DNA of 64,000 bases from Actinacidiphila yanglinensis (lineage in GTDB: Bacteria; Actinomycetota; Actinomycetes; Streptomycetales; Streptomycetaceae): assembly GCF_900107965.1 (NCBI RefSeq), contig NZ_FNVU01000008.1, positions 124,001 through 188,000 of the forward strand, read 5' to 3'. The translations under genes and the position numbers were made by a program. Under the pieces are notes generated by a model. That model was not told the origin of the DNA. It made no database searches and saw only the letters and a program-made list of their open reading frames with translations. Below are positions 44,433 through 53,528 of the stretch, piece by piece (position 1 is the first letter of the stretch; each line of letters begins with the position of its first letter).

Positions 44433-47400
44433 ATGGTCAGACAACGGCGCCCCGACCGGCCCCGTTTCAGCAGCAGACTCCGTCAACGCCTTGTCGTGGT
44501 GTCCCTCGTGGGCATCGCGGCGCTGCCGTTCCAGTCGCTCGCCGGTGCGAACGCGGCATCGGGCCCCCAACTCGTCGCGGACCCGGCGGCGTTGATCAAT
44601 CCGCTGATCGGCACCTCCGGCGCCGTCAACACCTTCCCGGGGCCCGACGTGCCGTTCGGCATGATGCAGTGGGGCCCGGACACCACGCCCGACCGGACCC
44701 AGGGCGGCGGTTACGAGTACAAGGACAGCAAGATCTCCGGCTACAGCCTGACGCATGTCTCCGGCCCCGGGTGCAGCGTCGCCGGTGACGTGCCGATCCT
44801 GCCGGTGACCGGCGCGCTGTCCGGGAACCTGTCCAACACGAGCTCGCAGTTCAGCCACGACGACGAGCAGACCGGCGTGGGCTACTACGGCGTCACCGAC
44901 GCCGGCGGGGTCAAGACCGAGCTGACCGACACCACGCGCGCGGGCCTGGGCAAGTTCACCTTCCCGGCCGGCGCCCAGTCGAACCTGCTGCTCAAGCTGA
45001 GCAGCGGCGCGTCCCAGGTGGACGGCACCCGGGTGCAGGTGGTGGGCAAGAACGAGGTGAGCGGCTCCGTCGACAGCGGGCACTTCTGCGGCGCCTCGAA
45101 CCACTACACCCTGCACTTCGACATCAAGTTCGACCAGCCGTTCACCGCGAGCGGCACCTGGGTCGGCAGCACCATCAACCCGAACACCAAGTCGCTCAGC
45201 GAGGGCCGGCCGCAGCAGCAGCTCGCGAAGCCCTCCAACACCCCGTTGCACGAGCAGCACTTCACGGTGCCGGGCACTCCGTCGCCGAAGGTGCACCCGA
45301 GCGGCAGCGCTTCCTCCGCCGCGAAGTCGCAGGCGGCGGACCCGCCGGTGACCGGCGCCAACGGGATGTACCTGACGTTCGACACGGCGAGCAAGAGCAC
45401 CGTGACGGCGGCGGTCGGCATCTCGTACACCAGTGACGACAACGCGGCGTCCAACCTGTCGACCGAGGTCAAGGGCTGGAACTTCGACGCCATGCGGAAC
45501 GCGAACCACGCCGCGTGGAACGACGTCCTCGGCCGGGTGCGGATCGGCGGCGGCACGCACGACCAGCAGGTGCAGTTCTACAGCGCGCTCTACCACTCGC
45601 TGCTGCACCCGAACGTGTTCTCCGACGACAACGGCCAGTACATGGGCATGGACAACCAGGTCCACAAGCTGGCCAAGGGCCAGAAGGCCCAGTACGCCAA
45701 CTACTCGGGCTGGGACACCTACCGCTCCCAGACGCAGCTGATCTCGATGGTCGCGCCGCAGCAGACCGGTGACATCGTCACCTCGATGCTCAACGGGTAC
45801 GACCAGACCGGCCTGCTGCCCAAGTGGGCGTCGAACAACGGCGAGAGCTACGTCATGGTCGGCGACCCGGCCGCGTCGATCATCTCCGACGCCTACGCGT
45901 TCGGTGTCCGCAACTTCGACACCGCGCACGCGCTCTCGGCGATGGAGCACGAGGCGACCGCGCCGAACCAGGACCGCCCGGGCGAGGCGGTGCGGGACGC
46001 GAAGGGCTACCTGCCGCTGGACGGCACGTACTCCTGCTGCAACTTCTACGGTCCGGTCTCCACCCAGCTGGAGTACGACAGCGCCGACTACGCGCTGGCG
46101 TCCTTCGCGAAGTCGCTCGGCAAGACCGCGGACTACACCAAGTTCGCATCCCGCGCGCAGGACTGGATGAACGTCTTCAACCCGCAGACGGGCTACATGC
46201 AGGGCAAGAACACCGACGGCCAGTTCGCCGGCGGGTTCACCCCGGGCACCTCGAACGGCTTCGTGGAGGGCACCTCCGCGCAGTACACGCCGATGGTGCC
46301 GTTCAACCTCCAGCAGCTGATCACCGCCCGCGGCGGCACGGCGGCCTACTCGTCCTACCTCGACAGCCTGCTCAGCGACATCGCGCAGCCGTCGGGCACC
46401 AACGCGGACCTGAGCAACGAGCCCAGCCTGGAGATCCCCTGGGAGTACAACTACGTCCAGCAGCCCTGGAAGACGCAGGCAGCCGTCCGTGAGGCGCAGC
46501 AGAAGCTGTACTTCAACGCGCCGGTCGGCTCGTTCGGCAACGACGACCTGGGCGCGATGAGCTCCTGGTACGTGTGGTCGTCGCTGGGGATGTACCCGGA
46601 GACGCCGGGCACCGACACGCTGGTGCTGGGCAGCCCGGTCTTCCCAGTCGCGAAGGTCACCTTCGCCGACGGCAAGCAGGTCTCCATCAACGCGCCCCAG
46701 GCCGCGACGAACGCCCCCTACGTCCAGTCCCTCGACGTCAAGGGCAAGGCGACCAACAGCTCGTGGCTGACCTTCGGGCAGTTCGAGAAGGCCGGCAGCC
46801 TCGACTGGACCCTCGGCACCACGCCGAACACCTCGTGGGGCGCGTCGGCCGCTTCGGTCCCGCCGTCGGACACCACGGGTGGCGGGAAGGTGCTGGCGGC
46901 GACCGGGCCGTCCAGTGACGGGCTGATCGTCGCGCCGGGCGGGTCCGGCGACGCCACCCTGCGGCTGACGAACCTCGGCAGCAAGGCGGTCACCGCGGAC
47001 TGGTCCGCCACCGCCCCCTCGGGGGTGACGGTCGGCACCGCGTCGGGCTCGCTGACCGTGCCGCCGTCGGGCACCGCCGAGGCCAAGGTGCCGGTGACCG
47101 CCGGTGACACCGAGGGCTCCTACGCCGTGACCTTCGCGGTGACCGACCACAGCAGCGGTTCCTCGCTCGCCGCGGCGACGCTGCGAGTGGCCGTCGCCAA
47201 GCCGGGCGAGCTGTGGCCGTACGAGACGAACGAGGGCGTCTACCCCGACGCCTCCCACTTCTCGGGCGGCTTCGACGACGGCGGGTGGGCGTACTCGCAG
47301 AACGCGCTGACCACCGCCGGCGTCACCAGCGGCGGGAAGGTCACCGCGGACGGCATCGACTACACCTGGCCCACCATCAAGGCCGGCTCCCCGGACAACC

Positions 47401-47792
47401 TGGAGGTCGCGGGCCAGACGCTCCCGCAGCCGGCGGGCACCTCGGGCGCGTACCTCGGGCTGCTGGGGGCGGCGGCCAACGCGCCGACCGACGGCAGCGG
47501 TGTGCCCGGTGACCTGACGGTCACCTACACCGACGGCACCACCGCCAAGGCGACGGTCGCGTTCTCCGACTGGACGCTCAACGGCGGCGGCACCAAGCCG
47601 GTGGCGGGCGACACGACGGCCATCACCACCGGCTACCGCAACACCGCGGACGGCGGCACGGACGGCGTGAACGCCTACGTCTTCTCGGTGAAGGTGCCGC
47701 TGGACGCGACGAAGACGGTCGCCTCGGTGACGCTCCCGGTGACGGGCGCGTCCGGAACCGTCCACCTGTTCGCGCTCGGCTACGGCGGATGA
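44433..47792 (+). CDS. Secreted GH92 alpha-mannosidase with C-terminal NEW3-like domain
   Basis: A 1119-aa exported enzyme. A basic N-terminus and hydrophobic signal (VVVSLVGIAALPFQSLAGA) precede the GH92 start (DPAALINPLIGTSG...NTFPGPDVPFGMMQWGPDT). Catalytic-region patches include Glu671 in IPWEYNY and Asp704/705 in GNDDLGAMSSWYVWSSLG. GH92 enzymes are inverting, Ca2+-dependent exo-alpha-mannosidases that trim mannoproteins or mannans. After about residue 830 comes a NEW3-type beta domain (LRLTNLGSKAVTADW) and a further C-terminal beta-sandwich module. ATG 44433 has GGAGG 6 nt upstream. Confidence 0.93.
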   Translation: MVRQRRPDRPRFSSRLRQRLVVVSLVGIAALPFQSLAGANAASGPQLVADPAALINPLIGTSGAVNTFPGPDVPFGMMQWGPDTTPDRTQGGGYEYKDSKISGYSLTHVSGPGCSVAGDVPILPVTGALSGNLSNTSSQFSHDDEQTGVGYYGVTDAGGVKTELTDTTRAGLGKFTFPAGAQSNLLLKLSSGASQVDGTRVQVVGKNEVSGSVDSGHFCGASNHYTLHFDIKFDQPFTASGTWVGSTINPNTKSLSEGRPQQQLAKPSNTPLHEQHFTVPGTPSPKVHPSGSASSAAKSQAADPPVTGANGMYLTFDTASKSTVTAAVGISYTSDDNAASNLSTEVKGWNFDAMRNANHAAWNDVLGRVRIGGGTHDQQVQFYSALYHSLLHPNVFSDDNGQYMGMDNQVHKLAKGQKAQYANYSGWDTYRSQTQLISMVAPQQTGDIVTSMLNGYDQTGLLPKWASNNGESYVMVGDPAASIISDAYAFGVRNFDTAHALSAMEHEATAPNQDRPGEAVRDAKGYLPLDGTYSCCNFYGPVSTQLEYDSADYALASFAKSLGKTADYTKFASRAQDWMNVFNPQTGYMQGKNTDGQFAGGFTPGTSNGFVEGTSAQYTPMVPFNLQQLITARGGTAAYSSYLDSLLSDIAQPSGTNADLSNEPSLEIPWEYNYVQQPWKTQAAVREAQQKLYFNAPVGSFGNDDLGAMSSWYVWSSLGMYPETPGTDTLVLGSPVFPVAKVTFADGKQVSINAPQAATNAPYVQSLDVKGKATNSSWLTFGQFEKAGSLDWTLGTTPNTSWGASAASVPPSDTTGGGKVLAATGPSSDGLIVAPGGSGDATLRLTNLGSKAVTADWSATAPSGVTVGTASGSLTVPPSGTAEAKVPVTAGDTEGSYAVTFAVTDHSSGSSLAAATLRVAVAKPGELWPYETNEGVYPDASHFSGGFDDGGWAYSQNALTTAGVTSGGKVTADGIDYTWPTIKAGSPDNLEVAGQTLPQPAGTSGAYLGLLGAAANAPTDGSGVPGDLTVTYTDGTTAKATVAFSDWTLNGGGTKPVAGDTTAITTGYRNTADGGTDGVNAYVFSVKVPLDATKTVASVTLPVTGASGTVHLFALGYGG

Positions 47793-47831
47793 GCGAACGG
47801 TCCGCCTCCTGAGGCGACGCGGGCTCGTACC

Positions 47832-47867
47832 CGGGCGCGCTCCCCGCATCGGCGGGGGGCGCGCCCG
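47832..47867. terminator. Hairpin terminator between GH92 and SDR genes
   Basis: CGGGCGCGCTCCCCGC (47832-47847) pairs with GCGGGGGGCGCGCCCG (47852-47867) over 16 positions (one G-T wobble) with a 4-nt loop. It sits between convergent gene ends and likely serves both. Confidence 0.8.
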
Positions 47868-47942
47868 GTCCGTTCCCCCGGCCCAGCCGTGGCCGACCGG
47901 TTCCGGTCCGGGGCCGCGGCGGCACCCGGGGGCGCGGGACCC

Positions 47943-48725
47943 TCAGGCGCCGGCGCCGCCGTCGACCGGGACGATCGCCCCGGTCACCATCGAGGCGCGG
48001 TCGCTGAGCAGCCACGCGGCCACCTCGGCGACCTCGCGGGGCTCGGCCATCCTGCCGAGCGGGATGCTCGCGTTGATGCGCTCGATGACCCCCGGGGACG
48101 ACGCCTCCCACGCGTCGATCATCTCCGTGGCGGTGCCGCCGGGGGTGATGCCGTTCACACGGATCCCCTGGGGTCCCCACGTCACCGCCGCGGTCTCGGT
48201 GATGCTGTTGAGCGCGCGCTTCATCGCGCCGTAGGCGGGCAGCTCCGGGTTGGCACGGCGGCTGCCGATGCTGGAGGTGTTCACGATGGCTCCGCCGCCG
48301 CTCCGGCGCATGAGCTCCGCCTCGGCCGTCATCGCGGTCCAGTGCCCGCGGAAGTTCACCGCGAACTGCTCCTCGAGGTCCTCGTCGCTCGTGCCGTCCA
48401 GCGGGCCGGGACGCTGGATCGCCGCGCCGTTGTTGAAGGCGCCGTCGAGCCGTCCGTGCAGCTCGCCGGCCCGGTCGACCGCCGCGCGGATGCTCGCGCG
48501 GTCGGCGAGGTCGGTCGTCACGGCGTCGGCGACGCCGCCGTCGGCGCGGATGGCGGTGACGATCCGCCCGAGGGCGTCGGTGCCGCGGGCGGCGAGCACC
48601 ACGGCTGCGCCCTCCCGCGCGAAGAGCCGGGCCGCGGCGGCCCCGATGCCGCGGCTGGCGCCGGTGATGAGGACGACCTTGCCGGTGAGGAGGCCGAGGG
48701 GTGCGATGTCGGTGTGCTGGGTCAT
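47943..48725 (-). CDS. Classical short-chain dehydrogenase/reductase
   Basis: A 260-aa SDR with all canonical parts: TGASRGIG cofactor loop, NNGA (NNAG variant), catalytic Ser in NTSSIG, YGAMK (YxxxK) and the C-terminal VTGAIVPVDGG. NAD(P)-dependent alcohol/ketone oxidoreductase; substrate unknown. It is divergent from an MmyB-type regulator across 86 bp, an arrangement widespread in actinomycetes in which the regulator represses the SDR. Confidence 0.94.
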   Translation of the reverse strand: MTQHTDIAPLGLLTGKVVLITGASRGIGAAAARLFAREGAAVVLAARGTDALGRIVTAIRADGGVADAVTTDLADRASIRAAVDRAGELHGRLDGAFNNGAAIQRPGPLDGTSDEDLEEQFAVNFRGHWTAMTAEAELMRRSGGGAIVNTSSIGSRRANPELPAYGAMKRALNSITETAAVTWGPQGIRVNGITPGGTATEMIDAWEASSPGVIERINASIPLGRMAEPREVAEVAAWLLSDRASMVTGAIVPVDGGAGA

Positions 48726-48811
48726 GACGCCAGTGTCGGCACGGCCACCGGGCCGTAGGCAGGCACAGGCAGTACCACGCTGGGCCGCCGCGGGCGGTGC
48801 AGACTGGCGGT

Positions 48812-49669
48812 ATGGACAAGCAGGAGTTCGGAGCGTTCCTCCGCAGCCGTCGCGAGCGGCTGCGGCCGGAGGACGTCGGCCTCCCTTCGGGCACGCGGCG
48901 CCGGACCCCCGGCCTGCGCCGGGAGGAGGTGGCGGTCCTCGCGCACATCTCGACGGAGTACTACGTCCGGCTGGAGCAGGGCCGCGCGCCCAGGCCGTCG
49001 GCCGAGGTGCTCGCCGGGATCGCGGGCGCGCTGCGGCTCACCGACACCGAGTCCGACCATCTCCACGTCCTGGCGGGCACGGCGCCGAGCCGCACCGGGC
49101 TGCACCGGCGCGACGTCCGCCCGAGCATCCTGACGCTGCTGGAGCGGCTGCCGCAGACCGCCGCGTTCGTGATGTCCGCCGCGTTCGAGGTGCTCGCGTG
49201 GAACGACCTCGCGGCCGCGCTCATGGAGGACTTCGGCGAGCTCGCCCCGCAGGACCGCAACCTCGCCCGCCGGGCGTTCCTCGACGCGCCGCACGCCGGC
49301 GGGACGCTGTACGGGGTCTCCGACGCCGCGGAGTTCCGGCTCCACGTGGTGATGCAGCTGCGCTCCACCCTCGCGCGCTACCCGACCGATCCCGCGGTCA
49401 CCGGGCTCGTCGACGAGCTCCTGGCGGCAGGGACCGGGTTCGCCCGGCTCTGGGAGCGGCACGACGTGCAGGCGCCGCCGACGCTGACGAAGACCTTCCG
49501 GCACCCGGTCCTCGGTGAGATCACCGTCGACTGCGACGCGCTCGCCCTCACCGATCGCGACCAGCACCTGGTGCTCTACAGCGCGCCGCCCGGTTCGCCC
49601 GGCGCGGAGGCGCTCGCCCTCCTGAACGTCCTCGGGGCCGGTTCCGTCCAGGTGGGCGGATCGATCTGA
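48812..49669 (+). CDS. XRE-type regulator with MmyB-like ligand-binding domain
   Basis: A 285-aa regulator. N-terminal helix-turn-helix (FLRSRRERLRPEDVG; PGLRREEVAVLAHISTEYYVRLEQGR) and a C-terminal MmyB-like PAS-fold domain (VMSAAFEVLAWNDLAAAL; FRHPVLGEITVDCD) thought to bind a hydrophobic ligand. ATG 48812 chosen as the first residue of the conserved start. It is divergent from the SDR gene; the 86-bp gap has AGGCAGGCACAGGCAG-type direct repeats that could be its site. Confidence 0.93.
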   Translation: MDKQEFGAFLRSRRERLRPEDVGLPSGTRRRTPGLRREEVAVLAHISTEYYVRLEQGRAPRPSAEVLAGIAGALRLTDTESDHLHVLAGTAPSRTGLHRRDVRPSILTLLERLPQTAAFVMSAAFEVLAWNDLAAALMEDFGELAPQDRNLARRAFLDAPHAGGTLYGVSDAAEFRLHVVMQLRSTLARYPTDPAVTGLVDELLAAGTGFARLWERHDVQAPPTLTKTFRHPVLGEITVDCDALALTDRDQHLVLYSAPPGSPGAEALALLNVLGAGSVQVGGSI

Positions 49670-49706
49670 CGGTACGTCAGCATGCGGAGGGGGCGGGCGG
49701 CCCCCG

Positions 49707-50660
49707 TCAGCCGGTACCCGGACCCGCTCCGCCGGTGCGGCGGATCTCCGACGGGGTCCGGCCGAACTCGGCTCTCAGCGCGCGGCTGAGGTGGGAGGGG
49801 TCGTGCAGGCCCGAGCGCGCGCCGATCACCGCGGTGGTGAGGTGGCGCAGCGCCGGATCGGCCAGGTCCCGGTGGACGCGCAGCAGGCGCTCGTGCCGGA
49901 CCCACGCGGCGAAGGTGCGGCCGCCGGCCCGCCGGAAGAGCTGGTGCAGGTGGCGGGGCGAGATGCCGTGCACGCGGGCGACGGACTCCACCGACAGTCC
50001 CGGGTCGGCGAGGTTGGCGCGGGTGAAGCCGATGATCCGCTCCGTCAGGTCGCAGGGCACGTCGGCGCGTTCGGCAGTGGTGTCGGCGTACACGGCGATG
50101 AGCAGCGCGGTCAGCGCGTCCGCGAGGTGCGCGCCGCTGGTGGCGGGCAGGTCGCCGTCGATGTGCTCGTCGACGCCGCGCAGTAGTGCGCGCATGACGC
50201 CGCGTACGCCCCGCCCGCTCGGGAGCGGCTGCGCGGTCCGGCGGGCCAGGGTCCCGGCGTACGGACCCAGCCGGCCGCGGGGCAGCCCCACCGCCAGCAC
50301 GGCGCAGGGCTCGGGGACCGCGAGCGCGTACGGCCGGGTGGTGTCGAGTACGGCCCACTCCCCTGAGCGGACCGCCTGCTGGCGCCCGTCCTGCGCCGCG
50401 AGCGCGTGACCGCGGTCGAAGAGCACCACCTTGACCAGCTCCCGGTCGGTGGAGCTGATCGCACGGGCCTGCCGGGCGACCGTGTGCGCGGCGCCGCTGA
50501 TGCGGGCGATCACCGCGGGGCCCGCGGCGGCGGCCTCGACACTCGCCCAGAACGGCGTGTCGCCCGGGGCGGTGACCGTCAGGGGCACCAGCAGCGAGGA
50601 GGCGGCTGCCTGCAGGTCATCCTGCCGATCGAGTCGTGCCGCAGTGATGCGCGTTTTCAT
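49707..50660 (-). CDS. AraC-family regulator (AraC-binding-like sensor)
   Basis: A 317-aa regulator. The N-terminal half matches the AraC-binding-like domain seen in FeaR-type proteins (GEWAVLDTTRPYAL). The C-terminal half has a double helix-turn-helix (SVESVARVHGISPRHLHQLF; SGLHDPSHLSRALRAEFG). ATG 50660. Its target is not evident; it is convergent with the XRE regulator gene. Confidence 0.9.
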   Translation of the reverse strand: MKTRITAARLDRQDDLQAAASSLLVPLTVTAPGDTPFWASVEAAAAGPAVIARISGAAHTVARQARAISSTDRELVKVVLFDRGHALAAQDGRQQAVRSGEWAVLDTTRPYALAVPEPCAVLAVGLPRGRLGPYAGTLARRTAQPLPSGRGVRGVMRALLRGVDEHIDGDLPATSGAHLADALTALLIAVYADTTAERADVPCDLTERIIGFTRANLADPGLSVESVARVHGISPRHLHQLFRRAGGRTFAAWVRHERLLRVHRDLADPALRHLTTAVIGARSGLHDPSHLSRALRAEFGRTPSEIRRTGGAGPGTG

Positions 50661-51030
50661 GTCAGGTCGACCCCCGATCGTCCCGCCCCCACGCCGGACC
50701 GTAGGGCACGCGGGTACCGACCGTACAGGCGTGTCCGCGCCAATTCCGGCCTCCCTCTTGCCAGTTACGCCCTCATCGGTTTCCCGCCGCCCGCTTTCCG
50801 CTCGCATGGCCGTGCGCGAATCGGCGACTTCCCGTGCACGCGGTGGCGCGCGTAGGTCGGCGGCCGGTCCTAGGGTCGGATCGCGACGGGGGGTGAGGGT
50901 GGCGGGCACGCTCGGGCCGGAACGCGAGCGCCCGCCATCCGCAGCAGGTCGTCCGCCCCGCCCGTCCGGCGCGTCGCAGGGCCGCGCCGGACGGGGAGGT
51001 GCGCGGTCGGGCCCGCTCGGCGGGTGACCC
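50661..51030. other. Intergenic region
   Basis: About 370 bp upstream of the leftward AraC gene and downstream of the phosphoesterase gene. It should carry the AraC promoter. I see no gene, repeat or clear operator. Confidence 0.4.
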
Positions 51031-51792
51031 TCACGGGTGGTCGTGGCGCCCGTCCCGCGGGCCGAAGGCGGCGAGGGCGTCGGCGTCGGTCGCGCGGGCG
51101 TGCAGGAAGTAGTCGGCCCACTCGGCGATGCCGGGGTAGGACGAGTCCCGGGCGAGCCGGGCGGCCGCGGCGTCGAGGTCGAAGCGGGTGGTGCGCAGTT
51201 CGACGCCCGGGCCCAGCAGCGCCCAGTGCGCTCCGGTGCGTCCGTAGGGCATGCCGACGCTGCCGGGATTGACCACGAGCCGGCCGAACACGAGGCGGAC
51301 GAACGGCATGTGGGTGTGGCCCAGGACAACGGTGCGCAGGTCGGGGGCGAGCCCGCTCAGGACCTCCTTCCAGCGGTCGAGGCGGGAGTCGACCAGGACG
51401 ACCTCCTCGTCGTCGCGCGGGGTGGCGTGGCAGAACAGCACCTCGCCCAGGCCGTTCACGGACAGGGAGCGTGAACGGGGCAGCGAGGCCAGGAGGTCGA
51501 GCTGGTCCTCACGGAGCCGGCCCGCCGCCCAGGGGGCGATCGGATCGGGGAGGGTGTCGCGTTGCCCGCGGCGGTACTCGACGAGTTCGCGGTCGGCGTT
51601 GCCGCTGATCCACACGACGCGGTCGCCGAGTCCGGCCAGCAGGTCGAGCACCTCGACCGGTTGGGGGCCGGCGGTGATGTCACCGGTGAGGACGAGGCGA
51701 TCGGCCGCGGCGACGTCGGGTTCGGCGAGCACCGCCTCCAGGGCCGGCAGGACTCCGTGGATGTCGGACAGGACGGCTACGCGGTTCGGCAT
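51031..51792 (-). CDS. Metallophosphoesterase, YfcE/MJ0936 type
   Basis: A 253-aa calcineurin-like phosphoesterase with every metal motif: DIHG (residues 10-13), GDITAGP, GNADREL, CHATPRDD and GHTHMPF. These enzymes are dimetal phosphodiesterases acting on small nucleotides or phosphodiesters. ATG 51792. No operon partner is clear. Confidence 0.93.
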   Translation of the reverse strand: MPNRVAVLSDIHGVLPALEAVLAEPDVAAADRLVLTGDITAGPQPVEVLDLLAGLGDRVVWISGNADRELVEYRRGQRDTLPDPIAPWAAGRLREDQLDLLASLPRSRSLSVNGLGEVLFCHATPRDDEEVVLVDSRLDRWKEVLSGLAPDLRTVVLGHTHMPFVRLVFGRLVVNPGSVGMPYGRTGAHWALLGPGVELRTTRFDLDAAAARLARDSSYPGIAEWADYFLHARATDADALAAFGPRDGRHDHP

Positions 51793-51888
51793 GCCCCCAC
51801 TGTGCGGTGTGAACGGGCGGGCGCGGTGCCCGTTCGCCCGGCGCGCAGAGCGGCGCGACCGCTCGGCGCGGGCCCCCTGCCCGGACGG

Positions 51889-52887
51889 TCACGCGTCCGG
51901 ACGTGCCCCTTCGGCGTCCTCCGCGGCGGCGACCAGCTCGTCGAGCACCGCGCGCAGCTCCGCCAGTTCCGCGGGCGTGGGATCGCCGGTCTCGTGCGGC
52001 ACCAGCGCGGACGGGTTCACCACGGCGGCGGTGCCCTGCAAGCCGGCCGCGGCGGCGGCTCGGCCGAGCACCGCGCCGGCGTCGGGCGGCGGGGTGCCGG
52101 CATGTCCGGCCAGTTCCCGCAGCGCGGGCGCCAGCGGCGGCCGCGGGAAGGGGAAGTCCGCGGGGAGCAGCGCGGCCTGGTGGGTGTGGTCGTCGCCGCG
52201 GAAGTCCAGGCTCCAGCGCTCCCAGCCCGGCAGCGGCCAGTCGTGGACGCCGGCCACGGTCTGCACCGCCCACATCGAGACGGTACGGGCCCGCGGGTCG
52301 AAGTGGACGCCGCCGTACGGCATGTCCGCGGGCGGCGGGGTGGCCGGGGACCCCGCGAGCAGGTCGATCAGACGGGGGCCGGCGGCGACCTGCTCGACGG
52401 TCTCCAGTCCGCTGCCCCAGGCGCGGACGGCTCCGCCGGGCAGGCGCAGGGAGACCACCGACCAGGGCTCGGTCTCCTCGGCGTCCGGGGACCAGAACGG
52501 CTCGAAGGTCTCGAACCAGCCCGGGGCGCGGGTCAGGTCCCTGCCCAGGCCCAGGTGGTGGGTCAGGTCGCCCATGCCGTCGTGCGCGAAGCGCACGTCC
52601 CAGCCGGGCCAGGTCCGGGCCAGGACGGCGCGGGCGGCGACGTGGTCGGCCCAGCTGTCCGCGAAGGCGAACCAGCGCAGGACCCGCCGGTCGTGGTCGA
52701 CCAGTGCGGCGCCCTCGCACCACACGTCGTCCAGCCACTCGTCGATCTCCCGGTTGGCCCGGAAGCAGCGGGTGGCCGCGGCCGGACCGGGCAGCAGGTC
52801 GGCCACCACCCGGTTGGCGGCCCAGTGCGAGAAGTGCCGCCGCCAGGCACCGTTCTCGACCACCACGTACTGCGCTCGTGCTCCCAT
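51889..52887 (-). CDS. Hypothetical protein, actinobacterial type
   Basis: A 332-aa soluble protein starting MGARAQYVVVENGAW. It is Trp/His/Asp-rich with patches FRANREIDEWLDDVWCEGA and MPYGGVHFDP, and ends in an acidic helix (LDELVAAAEDAEGA). No signal peptide, membrane helix or catalytic motif is recognised. Good codon bias and a clear start support a real gene. Confidence 0.8.
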   Translation of the reverse strand: MGARAQYVVVENGAWRRHFSHWAANRVVADLLPGPAAATRCFRANREIDEWLDDVWCEGAALVDHDRRVLRWFAFADSWADHVAARAVLARTWPGWDVRFAHDGMGDLTHHLGLGRDLTRAPGWFETFEPFWSPDAEETEPWSVVSLRLPGGAVRAWGSGLETVEQVAAGPRLIDLLAGSPATPPPADMPYGGVHFDPRARTVSMWAVQTVAGVHDWPLPGWERWSLDFRGDDHTHQAALLPADFPFPRPPLAPALRELAGHAGTPPPDAGAVLGRAAAAAGLQGTAAVVNPSALVPHETGDPTPAELAELRAVLDELVAAAEDAEGARPDA

Positions 52888-53120
52888 GGCCGCTGAGGCT
52901 AGTGCGGCCGGACCGGCGGCGACGAACCGTTTTCCCGCCGGGTCCCGGCGGCTCGGGGCGGGGTGGGAGGGGGCCGTGGCGGGGGCGGACCGGGGCCGGA
53001 GCGGGGCCGGAGAAAACCGCCGGAAGAAATCCGCGCGGCGATGTCGAGAAGCCGCGTCCGGCTCCGTCCCAGGGGTGAGCGCGACCACAATGGGTCGCAC
53101 CAGCACCGAGGAGACCCACC

Positions 53121-53528
53121 ATGGCCAAGTACCTGCTGCTCAAGCACTACCGGGGCGCTCCGGCCGCGGTCAACAACGTCCCCATGGACCGGTGGACGCC
53201 GGAGGAGGTCTCCGCGCACCTGCGGTACATGCAGGACTTCGCGGACCGGCTGGAGGGCACCGGCGAGTTCGTCGACGGCCAGGCGCTCTCCCCCGACGGG
53301 ATGTTCGTCCGCTACGACGGCGAGGGCCGCCCGCCGGTGACCGACGGGCCGTTCGCCGAGACGAAGGACCTCATCGCCGGCTGGATGGTGATCGACGTCG
53401 ACAGCCAGGAGCGCGCGATCGAACTGGCCGGGGAGCTGTCGGCCGCGCCCGGCGCGGGCGGGAAGCCGATCCACGAGTGGCTCGAGGTGCGCCCGTTCCT
53501 GACCGCGCACCACACCGTCACGGAGTGA
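53121..53528 (+). CDS. YCII/DGPF-domain protein
   Basis: A 135-aa protein of the YCII-related family with its hallmark TDGPFAETKDLIAGW. These small ferredoxin-fold proteins are regularly encoded with ECF sigma factors of the next gene's type and are thought to sense or feed the sigma pathway. ATG 53121; the next gene overlaps its stop (GTGA). Confidence 0.94.
   Translation: MAKYLLLKHYRGAPAAVNNVPMDRWTPEEVSAHLRYMQDFADRLEGTGEFVDGQALSPDGMFVRYDGEGRPPVTDGPFAETKDLIAGWMVIDVDSQERAIELAGELSAAPGAGGKPIHEWLEVRPFLTAHHTVTE

Noticed and set aside
44343..47849. A 1168-codon leftward open frame opposite the GH92 gene
   Set aside because: Antisense shadow in GC-rich DNA; the + strand encodes a clear GH92 enzyme with a signal peptide and ribosome-binding site.
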